DNA from: Methylomonas paludis
Lineage (GTDB): Bacteria > Pseudomonadota > Gammaproteobacteria > Methylococcales > Methylomonadaceae
Length of the DNA stretch: 64,000 nucleotides
Assembly: GCF_018734325.1 (NCBI RefSeq)
Contig: NZ_CP073754.1
Coordinates: 868,001-932,000 of the forward strand
Direction: 5' to 3'
In this document: positions 29,074-39,093 of the stretch, in pieces
Layout: each line of letters starts with the position of its first letter
Position numbering within the stretch: the stretch's first letter is position 1
Made by a program: the position numbers and the translations under genes
The notes under the pieces: model-generated
Told to the model about the DNA's origin: nothing
Databases searched by the model: none
Seen by the model: the letters and a program-made list of their open reading frames with translations, nothing else

Positions 29074-30537
29074 ATGAGCGCATCCCAATTTCTGCTGATT
29101 CTGCAGTCCAGCTACCGCATTATCCTGTTTACTATCTTAATTACCGTATCTACCGCCTTGGTGGTCAGTTTACGGATGCCCAAAAGTTATCAGGGTAACT
29201 CCTCAGTACTCATCAACATTAAAAACTCCGACCCCATTACCGGCATGGTGCTTAATCCGCAGCTATTATCCGGATACATGGCAAATCAGGTCGATATCAT
29301 CAAAAGCCGCACCGTAGCACTCAAAGTGGTGGAGAGGATGAAACTGGCCGAAATGCCCAGTTTCACCAAAATGTACTGGGCCGCAACCAAAGGTCAGGGC
29401 GATATCCATAACTGGATAGCCGATAAACTGCTGGATAGCTATATTGATGTCAAACCCTCCCGGGAAAGCAGTGTCATCTCCGTTACCTGCACCGGCGACA
29501 GCGCCCAATTTGCCAGTGACTTAACCAACAACTTTTTAGCGGCTTACATGGAAGCCAATCTGGAAATGTCGGTAGGCCCGGCTCTCCAGCAATCCGTTTG
29601 GTATGATGAACAAATTCAACAATTGCGCGCCAATGTGGAAAATCAGCAAAAGAAATTATCCGATTTTCAACAGCAAACCGGCTATATAGCCAATGATAAA
29701 ACCCTGGATATCGAATTCAGCCGGCTGGCCGAACTTTCCACCGCCGTGGTTGGTTCCCAAACCAGGGCTTACGAAGGTCTGACCCGCACCCGCCAGATCA
29801 GCAACGCCCGTTCCAATCAAAAAATCGGCGATCTGCCGGAGGTGCTGGATAGCCCCTTGATTCAGGGCCTGAAAGCTGATTTGGCCAGAGCTTCCGGACA
29901 CCTGGCCGAAATTGATAAATCCCTGGATCATAATCACCCGGATTATCAACATGCTTTGGCCGAGGTGCAGAACCTGCAACAAAAAATTGACGCTGAAATC
30001 CATAACAGACAAAGCTCGCTGATAAATTCAGCCAATCAGGCCAAAGACATGGAGGCCGAACTCAGAAATGCCCTGATCGAACAAAAAGCCCGCTTGATAG
30101 CCCTCAAACAGCAGCGCGACACCAACGACCTGTTAACCCAGGATTTGGTCAGCGCCCGTAGCGCCTGGGATTCCACCACCTTGCGCGCCAACCAGATTCG
30201 CCTGGAAAGTAAACGCAACCTCACCGACATTTCCGTCCTGAATGCCGCCATACCGCCCCTAAAACACGCTTCACCGAAAATCCCGGTGAATATCGCCATC
30301 TCCGTCGTGCTGGGCGGCTTATTAGGCATAGGCATAGGCTTTATGTCAGCCATGATCAACCGACGAATCCATTCTAAAGACGATATCATTCAGGAGCTTA
30401 ATTTGCCCCTGTTGACCATCATTCCAGCGCCGCAGGCCGATAAACTCGGCTTCAGCCTGAAAAACTGGCAAGCGGCAGGTATAAAGCTGCGCACCAAACT
30501 GCTAAGCCGTATTTCGCGCAAGGAAGGCCACGCATGA
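29074..30537 (+). CDS. chain-length determinant, EpsF/Wzz type
   Basis: A 487-residue polysaccharide co-polymerase of the inner membrane. It has two membrane helices (about residues 14-34 and 404-428), a Wzz signature after the first (LRMPKSYQGNSSVLI), and a long periplasmic coiled-coil region (about 185-375, rich in Gln/Asn/Glu). It sets the length of the exported polymer. The end overlaps the downstream kinase-like gene by 4 bp, as in EpsF-EpsG pairs where the kinase domain is a separate protein. Confidence 0.88.
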   Translation: MSASQFLLILQSSYRIILFTILITVSTALVVSLRMPKSYQGNSSVLINIKNSDPITGMVLNPQLLSGYMANQVDIIKSRTVALKVVERMKLAEMPSFTKMYWAATKGQGDIHNWIADKLLDSYIDVKPSRESSVISVTCTGDSAQFASDLTNNFLAAYMEANLEMSVGPALQQSVWYDEQIQQLRANVENQQKKLSDFQQQTGYIANDKTLDIEFSRLAELSTAVVGSQTRAYEGLTRTRQISNARSNQKIGDLPEVLDSPLIQGLKADLARASGHLAEIDKSLDHNHPDYQHALAEVQNLQQKIDAEIHNRQSSLINSANQAKDMEAELRNALIEQKARLIALKQQRDTNDLLTQDLVSARSAWDSTTLRANQIRLESKRNLTDISVLNAAIPPLKHASPKIPVNIAISVVLGGLLGIGIGFMSAMINRRIHSKDDIIQELNLPLLTIIPAPQADKLGFSLKNWQAAGIKLRTKLLSRISRKEGHA

Positions 30538-31427
30538 CCGAACTAAATCAAGCGGCGGATCAGCTTAAGCCGGCATCACCCGCTCAAGCCGGCAACCGCA
30601 AACTGTTGGGCGAATTACTGGTAGCCGCCGGTATCCTCAAACAGCCGGATATTGATCGCATCCTGCAATTGCAAAAAAAACAGGGATTGCTTTTTGGTGA
30701 AGCGGCGGTGAAACTGGGTTTGCTGGAGCCAGCCCAAATTTTGCCGCTGTTGGCCCAGCAATATGGCTACCCGTATTTAAATCCCCAGCAAAGCCAGTAC
30801 AGCCAGGAACTGGTAATGGCCTTCCAGCCATTCAGCGCCCAGGCCGAAGCCTTTCGTTCCTTACGCAGTGAACTATTACAGAACTGGTTCAATGACCCGG
30901 CCAATAAAGCCCTTGCCTTCCTGGGTCTGGGCGAGACCACCGGCTGCAGCTTTATTTGCGCCAACCTGGCCGTGAGTTTTTCCCAACTGGGTTTGCGCAC
31001 CCTGCTGATAGACACCGACCTGCGTAAGCCCAGACTGCATGAGATTTTTGGCCTCAGCAGCACTTATGGTTTTGCCGATGCCCTGGCCGGACGTATAGAC
31101 CTGGCGCAAGCCATTCAGCAACTGCCGGACATTACCGATCTATCGATATTGCCGACCGGAGCGCCGCCGCCCAATCCTCAGGAACTGCTGGCCAAACCCA
31201 TCTTCAAGCAGGTGTTACAGACCCTGGCTGCCCAATACGATGTGATATTAATCGATACCACCAATGGTTTGCTGTATGCCGATTTCAAGCCGGTACTTGC
31301 CACCGCCGGAGGGGCGGTATTGACTAGCCGTAATCACCACAGCTTTCTCAACGATGTGCGTATCTTACAGCAGCAAATTAGTGGAGCTCAAGCCAAATTG
31401 GTAGGAGTAGTGCTGAACGAGTTTTAA
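30534..31427 (+). CDS. EpsG-like tyrosine-kinase-family ATPase with degenerate P-loop
   Basis: 297 residues. The N-terminal ~70 residues (LLGELLVAAGILKQPDIDRILQL...) resemble the MshEN/GspE N-terminal module found in EpsG proteins. It is followed by a MinD/BY-kinase ATPase domain with Walker A' LLIDTDLRKPRL and Walker B DVILIDT. The Walker A region reads GETTGCSF where family members have GEGKS/GRS, so the phosphate-binding Lys is missing. There is no Tyr-rich tail. It may be an inactive partner of the Wzz protein or use a variant P-loop. Confidence 0.8.
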   Translation: MTELNQAADQLKPASPAQAGNRKLLGELLVAAGILKQPDIDRILQLQKKQGLLFGEAAVKLGLLEPAQILPLLAQQYGYPYLNPQQSQYSQELVMAFQPFSAQAEAFRSLRSELLQNWFNDPANKALAFLGLGETTGCSFICANLAVSFSQLGLRTLLIDTDLRKPRLHEIFGLSSTYGFADALAGRIDLAQAIQQLPDITDLSILPTGAPPPNPQELLAKPIFKQVLQTLAAQYDVILIDTTNGLLYADFKPVLATAGGAVLTSRNHHSFLNDVRILQQQISGAQAKLVGVVLNEF

Positions 31428-31564
31428 GCCAATCCAGCGCAACAAGCCGCGCGGGGCGCGGTTTAACACTTCATCCGCAGCCTTTTCAGGTGTAGTAGTC
31501 CTATAGGCGTCTGGTCATCACCGGGTTGACAGGGGGCTGTTAATGATAGAGCAGTTAATACCAG

Positions 31565-32788
31565 ATGAATAAATATATACCATTAACCGGCGGCTTATTG
31601 TTTTGCTTGCAACTGACTAACCCAGGGTTGGCCGTAGCCGGTGAAAGAGATTATTTTCAACCCTATATCTACGAAAAATCTTATTTCGACAGCAATCTAT
31701 TACTGCTGCCGGATAAAAACAACAGAGCATATACCTGGTCAGGCGCCAGCCGATCCGATATCGTAAACCAGTTGACGCTGGGCACCAAACTGGATTACGC
31801 GTATAAACGCCAGAAGATCCATGCCGATTTCTCGGTAAGGGACAATCGCTATGCCAATAACCAGCCGTTAAATTACCTGGGTACTGACGATAAACTGTCT
31901 ATGGAATGGCGGGCCGGCAAACACTTATACGGAGAAATGGGCTACGGATATCAACAGGTGCTGGACAGCTTTATATATTATCAGACACCCTTAAAAAACA
32001 TTATCACCTTTAACAATGCTTACTTCGATGCCAAATATACCTGGCATCCACGCTGGACCCTGAAAGGGGGGATGGAGTTTATGGATTCTGCCAACAGCAA
32101 TGAGCAAAGGGTAAGCTTTGACCGGCAAATTGCCAAGACCGTGATCAGCCTCAATTATCTGATCGGCACCAATTATACCCAAACCATAGAATATACTAGT
32201 AGCTATGTCAATAACGTCAACCGGCGGCCAAACTATGTCACTGAAGCGGAAAACAAGTATACTATCGATACTATAGGCATCAGATCTTTTTGGTATCTCA
32301 GTCCCAAAAAATTACATTTGATCACTGAAATAAGCGAGGCCCAACTCAAAAACTCCCATTTCAGTGTGCGGGATTTTAGCGATACCATAGGCCGCTTAAC
32401 CTTCAAATGGGATGTAAACGCCAAAGTTCACTGGAGCTTTATGATCTGGAAAAATGTTTATCCCTCGCAAGGCAGTTATGGCAGTTATGTGGTTTCAGAA
32501 GGTATTAGCCCCAGTTTGGAATGGAATGCCCAAAACAAACTGACTTTCAAGGCAAAATATCTCAACCGACATGATAATTACACCGGGCCGTCGTTTGTCC
32601 AGCAGACCATCGGCACCGCAAGTACCAGGACGGATAACGTAACACAGCTACAAACCGAAGCCATTTACGCGCCAAATAAAAATGTTGAAATCGGTTTGAC
32701 CTTAACGGCCGAAAACCGCCATTCCAGTATAAGCGATTGGAGTTATACTGATTATATTAGTGCGGTTAATGCCAAATTCACATTCTAG
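31565..32788 (+). CDS. EpsL-like outer-membrane beta-barrel protein
   Basis: 407 residues with a signal peptide (about 1-26, ending AVAG) and long alternating hydrophobic/aromatic strands (for example LYGEMGYGYQQVLDSF, HPRWTLKGGMEFMDS, IEYTSSYVNNVNRRPNY). It ends in ...SAVNAKFTF with terminal Phe, the mark of an outer-membrane barrel. It resembles EpsL/OMP_b-brl proteins that accompany EpsE-F-G and may form the outer-membrane pore for the polymer. Location and export role are inferred from family and position. Confidence 0.75.
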   Translation: MNKYIPLTGGLLFCLQLTNPGLAVAGERDYFQPYIYEKSYFDSNLLLLPDKNNRAYTWSGASRSDIVNQLTLGTKLDYAYKRQKIHADFSVRDNRYANNQPLNYLGTDDKLSMEWRAGKHLYGEMGYGYQQVLDSFIYYQTPLKNIITFNNAYFDAKYTWHPRWTLKGGMEFMDSANSNEQRVSFDRQIAKTVISLNYLIGTNYTQTIEYTSSYVNNVNRRPNYVTEAENKYTIDTIGIRSFWYLSPKKLHLITEISEAQLKNSHFSVRDFSDTIGRLTFKWDVNAKVHWSFMIWKNVYPSQGSYGSYVVSEGISPSLEWNAQNKLTFKAKYLNRHDNYTGPSFVQQTIGTASTRTDNVTQLQTEAIYAPNKNVEIGLTLTAENRHSSISDWSYTDYISAVNAKFTF

Positions 32789-33266
32789 AATCCGGCAGAA
32801 TCCGGTTAACCATCTAGTCCCCCCCGTTTTGCAAAAAGGGGAGGGGGGATTTAAAGATGGCCTTTAACGCAAACCTAGAAGTAATTGTAGGATGTGCTAA
32901 ACGCAGTGCAGCGCATCATTTAGAAACTAACTGCCTGTAAAAACAAGGTAAATGGAATTTACACTGAACAATCACATAACTTTAAATTAATGTTATGTTT
33001 GCGTTAATAATTGATATTGCTTTTTGCTTAAAAAATATCCTTAATTTAAGCTAACCACCCAGTCCCCCCTTTACAAAAGGGGGTTTAGGTGGGATTTAAC
33101 GAAAGCCGCTACAACCGCAACGACTAACGCCAACATAGCCTTAAATTTGCATAACTGCTGTCAGGACTGTACAACGACTTAATAAAAAACACTAACGTGC
33201 AGACTGATTTACAAAACTGCGGGCTTGCCTGACAATGTCCCAGAACTTTTAGATGAGCATTGAATA
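32789..33266. other. intergenic region with family C relic and CCCCCC hairpins
   Basis: No gene seen. Two related hairpins of the form agtcccccc...aaaaggggg lie at about 32815-32857 and 33059-33095. Between them sits a family C relic (about 32887-32976). The stretch at about 32994-33060 matches the flanks of the MITE at 13986-14116 without the insertion. It separates EpsL from the NRPS-like gene. Confidence 0.55.
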
Positions 33267-36200
33267 ATGATTTTAGAAAAACTGCCTACATCACAAACAG
33301 ATGTCCCAGTCGCTGTACTGCCCACCGACAGACCGCGTGCTGCCGTACCGGCTTATCAAGCGGCTAGTCAGTCCCTGGTCGTGCCTGACGATTTAACGGC
33401 AGCATTAACCGCCCTCAGTCTGCAACAAAATGTCAGCCTGCTCAGCGTCATGCTGAGTGGATTTCAGGTATTGCTGTATCGCTATACCAGCGAGCCGGAA
33501 CTGCTGTTGGCGGTTGTAGCCCCGGATCAGCTCGGCATTGATCTGCAAGATCAGCAGGCACTGTACGCCAAGCTCAGCTTAATCCCCAGCCTTATCAGCG
33601 CTCAGACCAGCTTTACCGATTTATTGCTGCAAATAGAGCAAAGCCGGCGTGACATCCAACTGGAAAAAGCCGCCGGTCACACCAATAGCCAGGCGGATTT
33701 AACCAATTTGCCCCTATTGTTCAGCCTCAATACCACGCTCGGTTTTACCCAACTGGCCGGTGAATTCAAATTTGAACTATGCCTGGAACTCAGCCAATCG
33801 ACACAAGGCTTAACCATAAAAGCAATTTATGCCGCTGACTTATTCGATGCCGCCACCATCAGCCGGTTGCTGGATCATTATTTACGCCTGCTGGCTGGGG
33901 CTTGCGCCAATCCGGCGGCACTACCGCAGCATCTACCTTTACTCGGCACAGCTGAACAACAGCAACTGCAAGCATGGAATAACACCTCCCAGCCTTACCC
34001 GCAACACAGCTTTGTACAGACTTTATTTGAACAGCAGGTGGCGCGTACTCCGGATGCCATCGCCGTCAGCTTTGCCGACCGGCATGTCAGCTATGCCGAA
34101 CTTAACAGCCGCGCCAATCAACTGGCCCATCGCCTGATAGCTGCCGGCGTCAAACCCGACAGCCTGGTGGCTATCTGCACCGAGCGCTCTCCGGATATGC
34201 TGGTGGCCTTGCTGGCTGCCTGGAAAGCCGGCGGTGCTTTTTTGCCCATTGATCCCAAAACCCCCAGAGACCGTTTGGCATTCATTCTGGCCGACAGCAT
34301 CCCCATCGCCTTGCTGGTACCCAACCATCTGGCGGATTTATTCGATAACATCACCGGCACTACCACTGTCCTGGACATAGCCGCCAGCCAGTGGCCGTAC
34401 TCAGGTGCGACCGGCGAAAATCCCGATCCGCACAGCCTGGGCCTAAGCGCAGAAAATTTGGCTTATGCCATCTATACTTCCGGTTCTACCGGCAAACCCA
34501 AAAAAGCCGGGGTTATCCAGCGCGGATTACTTAATCATCTGCCCTGGTATATCAGCCACACCGAACTGGGTCCCGGCGATGCCATGCTATTGGTCACCTC
34601 ATACGCCTTTGATTTGTCACAACGGGTAATTTTCGGGCCACTGTTGTCAGGGGCGCGGCTGGTACTGGCCACTGAACCGTTTGATCCGCAAGCCATCGTT
34701 AAACTGGTGGCCAAACAGCAGGTCACTATCACCAATTTGACCCCCAGCGGTTTTCATGCCCTGATTGATGCTGCCAAACATGGCGAACTGGCAAGTTTGC
34801 AACGGGTTTATTTGGGCGGCGAATCCATTTTGGTGGATAAATTATTAGAAATGCCCGCACCGCGTCCGGCATTTGTCAATTGCTACGGCCCCACCGAATG
34901 TACCGCTACCGCCACCGTTTTTTCGGTGGCCGATTTGGCGCAATACCGTAACCGGCCCATCCCCATCGGCAAACCCATCGCCAACGCCCGTATCTACATA
35001 CTGGATCAACAGCTGCAATTAGTGCCGATCGGCGTCAGCGGTGAAATATACATTGCCGGGGTACCGGTAGGCCGGGGTTATTTGCAACAAGATGAATTAA
35101 CTGCCGAACGCTTCCTGCCCGACATCTATAGCGGCGATGTCAATGCCAGGATGTATAAAACCGGCGACTTGGGACGCTGGCTGGCCGACGGCAATATCGA
35201 GTTTTTAGGGCGTAATGACTTCCAGATTAAATTACGCGGCTTTCGCATAGAGCAGGGCGAAATCGAAACCGTGCTGCGCCAACATCCGCAATTACGTGAG
35301 GTGGTTGTCGATGTTTATGAGCCGGTGCCGGGGGATAAGCGTCTGGTGGCTTACTGCATAGCCGAATCGGCCAAGCACCCAGCCATAGCCGATTTACATC
35401 AGTTCCTGAAACCACTGTTACCGGCCTATATGCTGCCGGCCAGCTATGTGTTTATTGACTCTATACCACTCAACCGTAATGGTAAACTGGATCGTAAGGC
35501 CTTGCCCAAACCCTCAACCGACAGCGATGCCAGAGATTACGCGCCGCCGCGTAATGAAATTGAAACAACCTTGGTCAGCATCTGGAAGCATGTGCTGGGT
35601 GTGGATAAAATCGGCATTCGTGACAATTTTTTTGATATGGGCGGCTACTCCCTGCTGGCGGTCAGCCTGTTGCAGGAAATCAAACAGGATTTTGGTCTGG
35701 AACTGGAACTGGGCCGGATTTATCACTCACCCACCATTGCCGAACTGGCAGTGGATATGTTTAGTCAGCCGCATAGTCCCTGGTATTCATTGGCGCCTAT
35801 CCAAACTCAGGGTAAGCTACCACCATTGTTTTCCATCCATACCATTTCCCTGTTGGATTTACCGCAACGCTTAGGCAAAGATCAGCCCTTGTATTTCCTG
35901 CGTTATGGCATGGTGGCTAATGCCGGCACAGAAAGCATATATTTGCCTTCGGTAGAAGAACTGGCCGCTCACTATATTGCCGAAATGCAGCAAGTGCAGC
36001 CGCAAGGCCCTTACCATTTGATGGGCTTTTCTTTCGGCGGCCTGATCGCCTATGAAATGGCCTGTCAACTGGTGGCCAATGGTCAGCAAGTCGATTTTCT
36101 GTGCTTGCTGGATACCTATCTGACTACCGAAAAAGCTCGCTTACCTTGGACTAGCTTTGTGCGCAATCTCTTAAAACTGAGTGGCAAAGAATTTTACAGC

Positions 36201-36560
36201 AAACTGCAAAGCGTGTTGGCTCGCTTTAAATCCAAAAAGCCCACCACAGCAATCCCGGTATTCGATCCCTATGTCTATGCCCCGGAACCTGACAGATACG
36301 CCAGCAGCCGTTATAAGCCAGGCATCTATCCAGGCCATGTCACCCTGATTCAGGCTGAAGATTCCAAACAAACCCTGTTGTACAGTTTTAAGGACCCCGA
36401 AGTTGCCTGGCGTAAATTTTTGGGTGAGCGTTTGGAGGTTCAGAACATACCCGGCGAACATTACACTATTTTTTCTGAGCAATATATCGGAACGCTTGCC
36501 GATACTTTAAAATCCTGTCTGGCTCAAGCTTCCGCTAAAGCCGTTAACCATCCTCTTTGA
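33267..36560 (+). CDS. NRPS-like protein: partial C, adenylation, carrier, thioesterase
   Basis: 1097 residues. Residues ~1-230 resemble the C-terminal half of a condensation domain without the HHxxxDG motif. The adenylation domain (~250-735) has YTSGSTGKPK, FDLS, NCYGPTECT, YKTGDLGRW, RNDFQIKLRGFRIE and NRNGKLDRKAL. The carrier domain (~755-830) has the phosphopantetheine serine in GGYSL. The thioesterase (~845-1090) has GFSFGG, LLDTYL and GEHYTIF. The FD aspartate supports an alpha-amino-acid substrate. My by-eye specificity code (D-L-R-L-Y-G-C-A-T) matches none I recall. It sits between export and polymerase genes, so it may load an acyl or aminoacyl substituent for the polymer. Confidence 0.85.
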   Translation: MILEKLPTSQTDVPVAVLPTDRPRAAVPAYQAASQSLVVPDDLTAALTALSLQQNVSLLSVMLSGFQVLLYRYTSEPELLLAVVAPDQLGIDLQDQQALYAKLSLIPSLISAQTSFTDLLLQIEQSRRDIQLEKAAGHTNSQADLTNLPLLFSLNTTLGFTQLAGEFKFELCLELSQSTQGLTIKAIYAADLFDAATISRLLDHYLRLLAGACANPAALPQHLPLLGTAEQQQLQAWNNTSQPYPQHSFVQTLFEQQVARTPDAIAVSFADRHVSYAELNSRANQLAHRLIAAGVKPDSLVAICTERSPDMLVALLAAWKAGGAFLPIDPKTPRDRLAFILADSIPIALLVPNHLADLFDNITGTTTVLDIAASQWPYSGATGENPDPHSLGLSAENLAYAIYTSGSTGKPKKAGVIQRGLLNHLPWYISHTELGPGDAMLLVTSYAFDLSQRVIFGPLLSGARLVLATEPFDPQAIVKLVAKQQVTITNLTPSGFHALIDAAKHGELASLQRVYLGGESILVDKLLEMPAPRPAFVNCYGPTECTATATVFSVADLAQYRNRPIPIGKPIANARIYILDQQLQLVPIGVSGEIYIAGVPVGRGYLQQDELTAERFLPDIYSGDVNARMYKTGDLGRWLADGNIEFLGRNDFQIKLRGFRIEQGEIETVLRQHPQLREVVVDVYEPVPGDKRLVAYCIAESAKHPAIADLHQFLKPLLPAYMLPASYVFIDSIPLNRNGKLDRKALPKPSTDSDARDYAPPRNEIETTLVSIWKHVLGVDKIGIRDNFFDMGGYSLLAVSLLQEIKQDFGLELELGRIYHSPTIAELAVDMFSQPHSPWYSLAPIQTQGKLPPLFSIHTISLLDLPQRLGKDQPLYFLRYGMVANAGTESIYLPSVEELAAHYIAEMQQVQPQGPYHLMGFSFGGLIAYEMACQLVANGQQVDFLCLLDTYLTTEKARLPWTSFVRNLLKLSGKEFYSKLQSVLARFKSKKPTTAIPVFDPYVYAPEPDRYASSRYKPGIYPGHVTLIQAEDSKQTLLYSFKDPEVAWRKFLGERLEVQNIPGEHYTIFSEQYIGTLADTLKSCLAQASAKAVNHPL

Positions 36561-36569
36561 GCAGCGATT

Positions 36570-37577
36570 ATGTCTAACTACACCCCCCCTCGCAACGATG
36601 TCGAAAATCAGCTGGTTGATATTTGGAAAACCCTGCTGGAAATAGACGAAGTAGGTATCCACGACAATTTTTTTGATCTGGGTGGTTTTTCTTTGACCGC
36701 GTTGGAATTGACGCTGGAAATCAAAGACCAGTTTAACCAGGAAATCAATCTGGGCCGGGTTTACCAGGCTCCGACCATCGCCGAACTGGCCGTGGAAATT
36801 TTTAAAAATCAGCAAGTCCAGATGTACTCGCTGGTGCCTATTCAAACTCAGGGCAGCAAGCCGCCGCTGTTTTCCATCCATACCATTTCCTTGCTGGATT
36901 TGCCGCAACGGCTGGGTAAGGATCAACCCCTGTATTTTTTACGTTACGGCATGGCGGCCAGCGCTGCCGAAGCCAAAATTCATCTACCGACGGTTGAAGA
37001 ACTGGCTGCGCATTATATTAGCGAAATCCGCCAGGTACAGCCACAAGGCCCTTATTTTCTGATGGGGTTCTCCTTTGGCGGCCTGATAGCCTATGAAATG
37101 GCCTATCAACTAGCCCAGAGCGGTCAGCAAGTCAAATTTCTGGGGCTGCTGGATACTTATCTGGATGACGATAAATACCTGTTGCCCTGGCCGACATTGC
37201 TGGGCAATATTGTCAAACACTTCCCGAAAATTATCCGCAAATTATGGCTAAAACTGCAAAATCGGGTCAAGCCGACCAATGAGAAACCGGTATTCGACCC
37301 CCATGACTACGCCCCCGCACCGGATCAATATGCCCGCCGCCATTATCAGCCCAAAATATATTCAGGAATAGTCACGCTGATCCAGGCCGCCCAGCCTAAA
37401 CAGTTTTTACTGCACCGTTATGTAGACCCGGAATTTGCCTGGCGCAAGCTGTTGGGCGAAAATTTGCGGGTCGAACTCATTCCCGGCGAACACTATGCTA
37501 TTTTTACCGAGCAACATATCGCCTCACTGGCCGATAAACTGAATGAATGCCTGAATTCGGCACATAACCAAGCCTGA
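36570..37577 (+). CDS. free-standing carrier-thioesterase didomain
   Basis: 335 residues: an acyl/peptidyl carrier domain (about 1-78, DNFFDLGGFSL with the attachment serine) and a type I thioesterase domain (about 85-330, GFSFGG, LLDTYL, GEHYAIF). It is a paralogue of the last ~340 residues of the upstream NRPS-like protein; a stretch of about 30 residues around LFSIHTISLLDLPQRLGKDQ is identical. It starts 9 bp after the NRPS stop and is 16 bp from the next gene. Having no adenylation domain, it must be loaded by the neighbour or another enzyme. Confidence 0.85.
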   Translation: MSNYTPPRNDVENQLVDIWKTLLEIDEVGIHDNFFDLGGFSLTALELTLEIKDQFNQEINLGRVYQAPTIAELAVEIFKNQQVQMYSLVPIQTQGSKPPLFSIHTISLLDLPQRLGKDQPLYFLRYGMAASAAEAKIHLPTVEELAAHYISEIRQVQPQGPYFLMGFSFGGLIAYEMAYQLAQSGQQVKFLGLLDTYLDDDKYLLPWPTLLGNIVKHFPKIIRKLWLKLQNRVKPTNEKPVFDPHDYAPAPDQYARRHYQPKIYSGIVTLIQAAQPKQFLLHRYVDPEFAWRKLLGENLRVELIPGEHYAIFTEQHIASLADKLNECLNSAHNQA

Positions 37578-37593
37578 GCACATCCCAACCACC

Positions 37594-39093
37594 ATGCTGA
37601 TTTACAAGCAGGATCGATCTGCCCAGACCTTTGATCGTTATAAAACATACGCCATCATCCTGTTAGGCACAGTGATGGGCGCCATGTTTGGCATCATCTC
37701 CTCAAAAGGCGATGTGCTGATGATCAGCATGATGGCTTCGCTGCTGATCGGTACCTTCCTGGTTTTACGACCGGCCTGGATGGTCTGGATTATTTTTACC
37801 TTGGGCATCCTGGTAATAGGCCTGGTGCCCTTGTATTTACGCAGTCTGGAAACCAAGGCCGGTTGGGGGGTATCCATTCTCGGTTTCGTGGTGTTGTTCA
37901 TGGCTTTGTACCGGGTAGCCACCGATGACCGGGCCAAACAGCATACCCCGGCTTTTATCTGGCTGTCCCTGGTGTTCTTTGTCTACTCAATCGTGGTATC
38001 CATCATAGGCTTCTATACCATCGATCAGTTTGCCACCTGTTTCAAACGCTATTTTCAGATGTTGGGCCTGATGTTTGCCTTATGCTGGTTGCCGTTTGAG
38101 CAAAAGCAGTTTCGCAGCTGGTTGAAATTTTTCATCATCAGCGCGCTGTTGCAATTTCCTTTCGCCTTGTTCGAATTACTGGTCTGGGTGCCGATCCGTA
38201 AGGGCATGCAAAACTCCTCGCCCGGCATGGTGCCTATGGATGTGGTGGCCGGCACTTTTGGTTCCAGCTATGATGGGGGCGGTAACAGCGGTGAAATGTC
38301 GGCTTTTCAGGTCATCGTGGTGGGCTTTCTGCTGTCTCGCTATATGCAGAATATCCTGGCCTTCCCGAAAATGATTTGGCTAGTGCTGGCGGTATTGTCG
38401 CCTTTGATGATCGCCGAAACCAAAGCCGTCATCGTCATGCTGCCCCTGATGATCTTGGGCCTGTATTATCGCGAATTTATCGCCCGCCCCCATGTCGGCA
38501 TCATGATACTGCTGGTCGGTACCTTGCTCACGGCGATACTGGGTATGGCCTATATGGAAATCACCAACCAGACGATGGATGCCATGATAGACGACACCAT
38601 GAAATATAATGTCGGCGAAACCGGTTATGGCGAGTATTCTTTGAATCGTACAACCGCAATCACCTTTTGGTATGACCAGCAGGGCTGGCACGATCCGATG
38701 TCGCTGTTTTTTGGCAATGGTTTGGGCGCTGCACATATTGCCCCCAAAGGCGCCTGGGGTAGTTCGGCCATGCGTTTCCCCGGTTACGGCATCGGTTTGA
38801 CCACTGTCACCATATTGCTCTGGGAAATGGGTTTTCTGGGCTTTTTGTTGTACCTGAGCATTTATATCGCCGCCTGGCGCACGGCGGCAGTCTTGTATCA
38901 ACAATCCCATCTGGCCTGGGTCAGAGCCGATGCTGCCGCCATTCAGGCTGCCATCGTAGTGTTCTTTTTTCACATGTTTTACACTATGGGTCTGGTCGAA
39001 GTGGTGGTATTCCAGATCGTTTCTATGGGTATGTTTGGCTATCTGGCCTGGATGTATCGCCAACACATCCGCTCAGCTCTGGAACCCTGGTGA
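37594..39093 (+). CDS. O-antigen polymerase/ligase-like membrane protein, copy 1
   Basis: 499 residues with about ten to twelve membrane helices and a large periplasmic loop (about residues 325-400, NVGETGYGEYSLNRTTAITFWYDQQGWHD). This fits the Wzy polymerase/WaaL ligase superfamily, which polymerises or transfers lipid-linked glycan in the periplasm. It is nearly identical along its whole length to the protein encoded at 39392-40891. It starts 16 bp after the carrier-thioesterase gene. Which of polymerase or ligase it is cannot be told from the sequence. Confidence 0.82.
   Translation: MLIYKQDRSAQTFDRYKTYAIILLGTVMGAMFGIISSKGDVLMISMMASLLIGTFLVLRPAWMVWIIFTLGILVIGLVPLYLRSLETKAGWGVSILGFVVLFMALYRVATDDRAKQHTPAFIWLSLVFFVYSIVVSIIGFYTIDQFATCFKRYFQMLGLMFALCWLPFEQKQFRSWLKFFIISALLQFPFALFELLVWVPIRKGMQNSSPGMVPMDVVAGTFGSSYDGGGNSGEMSAFQVIVVGFLLSRYMQNILAFPKMIWLVLAVLSPLMIAETKAVIVMLPLMILGLYYREFIARPHVGIMILLVGTLLTAILGMAYMEITNQTMDAMIDDTMKYNVGETGYGEYSLNRTTAITFWYDQQGWHDPMSLFFGNGLGAAHIAPKGAWGSSAMRFPGYGIGLTTVTILLWEMGFLGFLLYLSIYIAAWRTAAVLYQQSHLAWVRADAAAIQAAIVVFFFHMFYTMGLVEVVVFQIVSMGMFGYLAWMYRQHIRSALEPW

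Noticed and set aside
31521..31560. Promoter before the EpsL-like gene (TTGACA)
   Set aside because: A -35-like TTGACA is present, but no -10 box lies at 16-18 bp.
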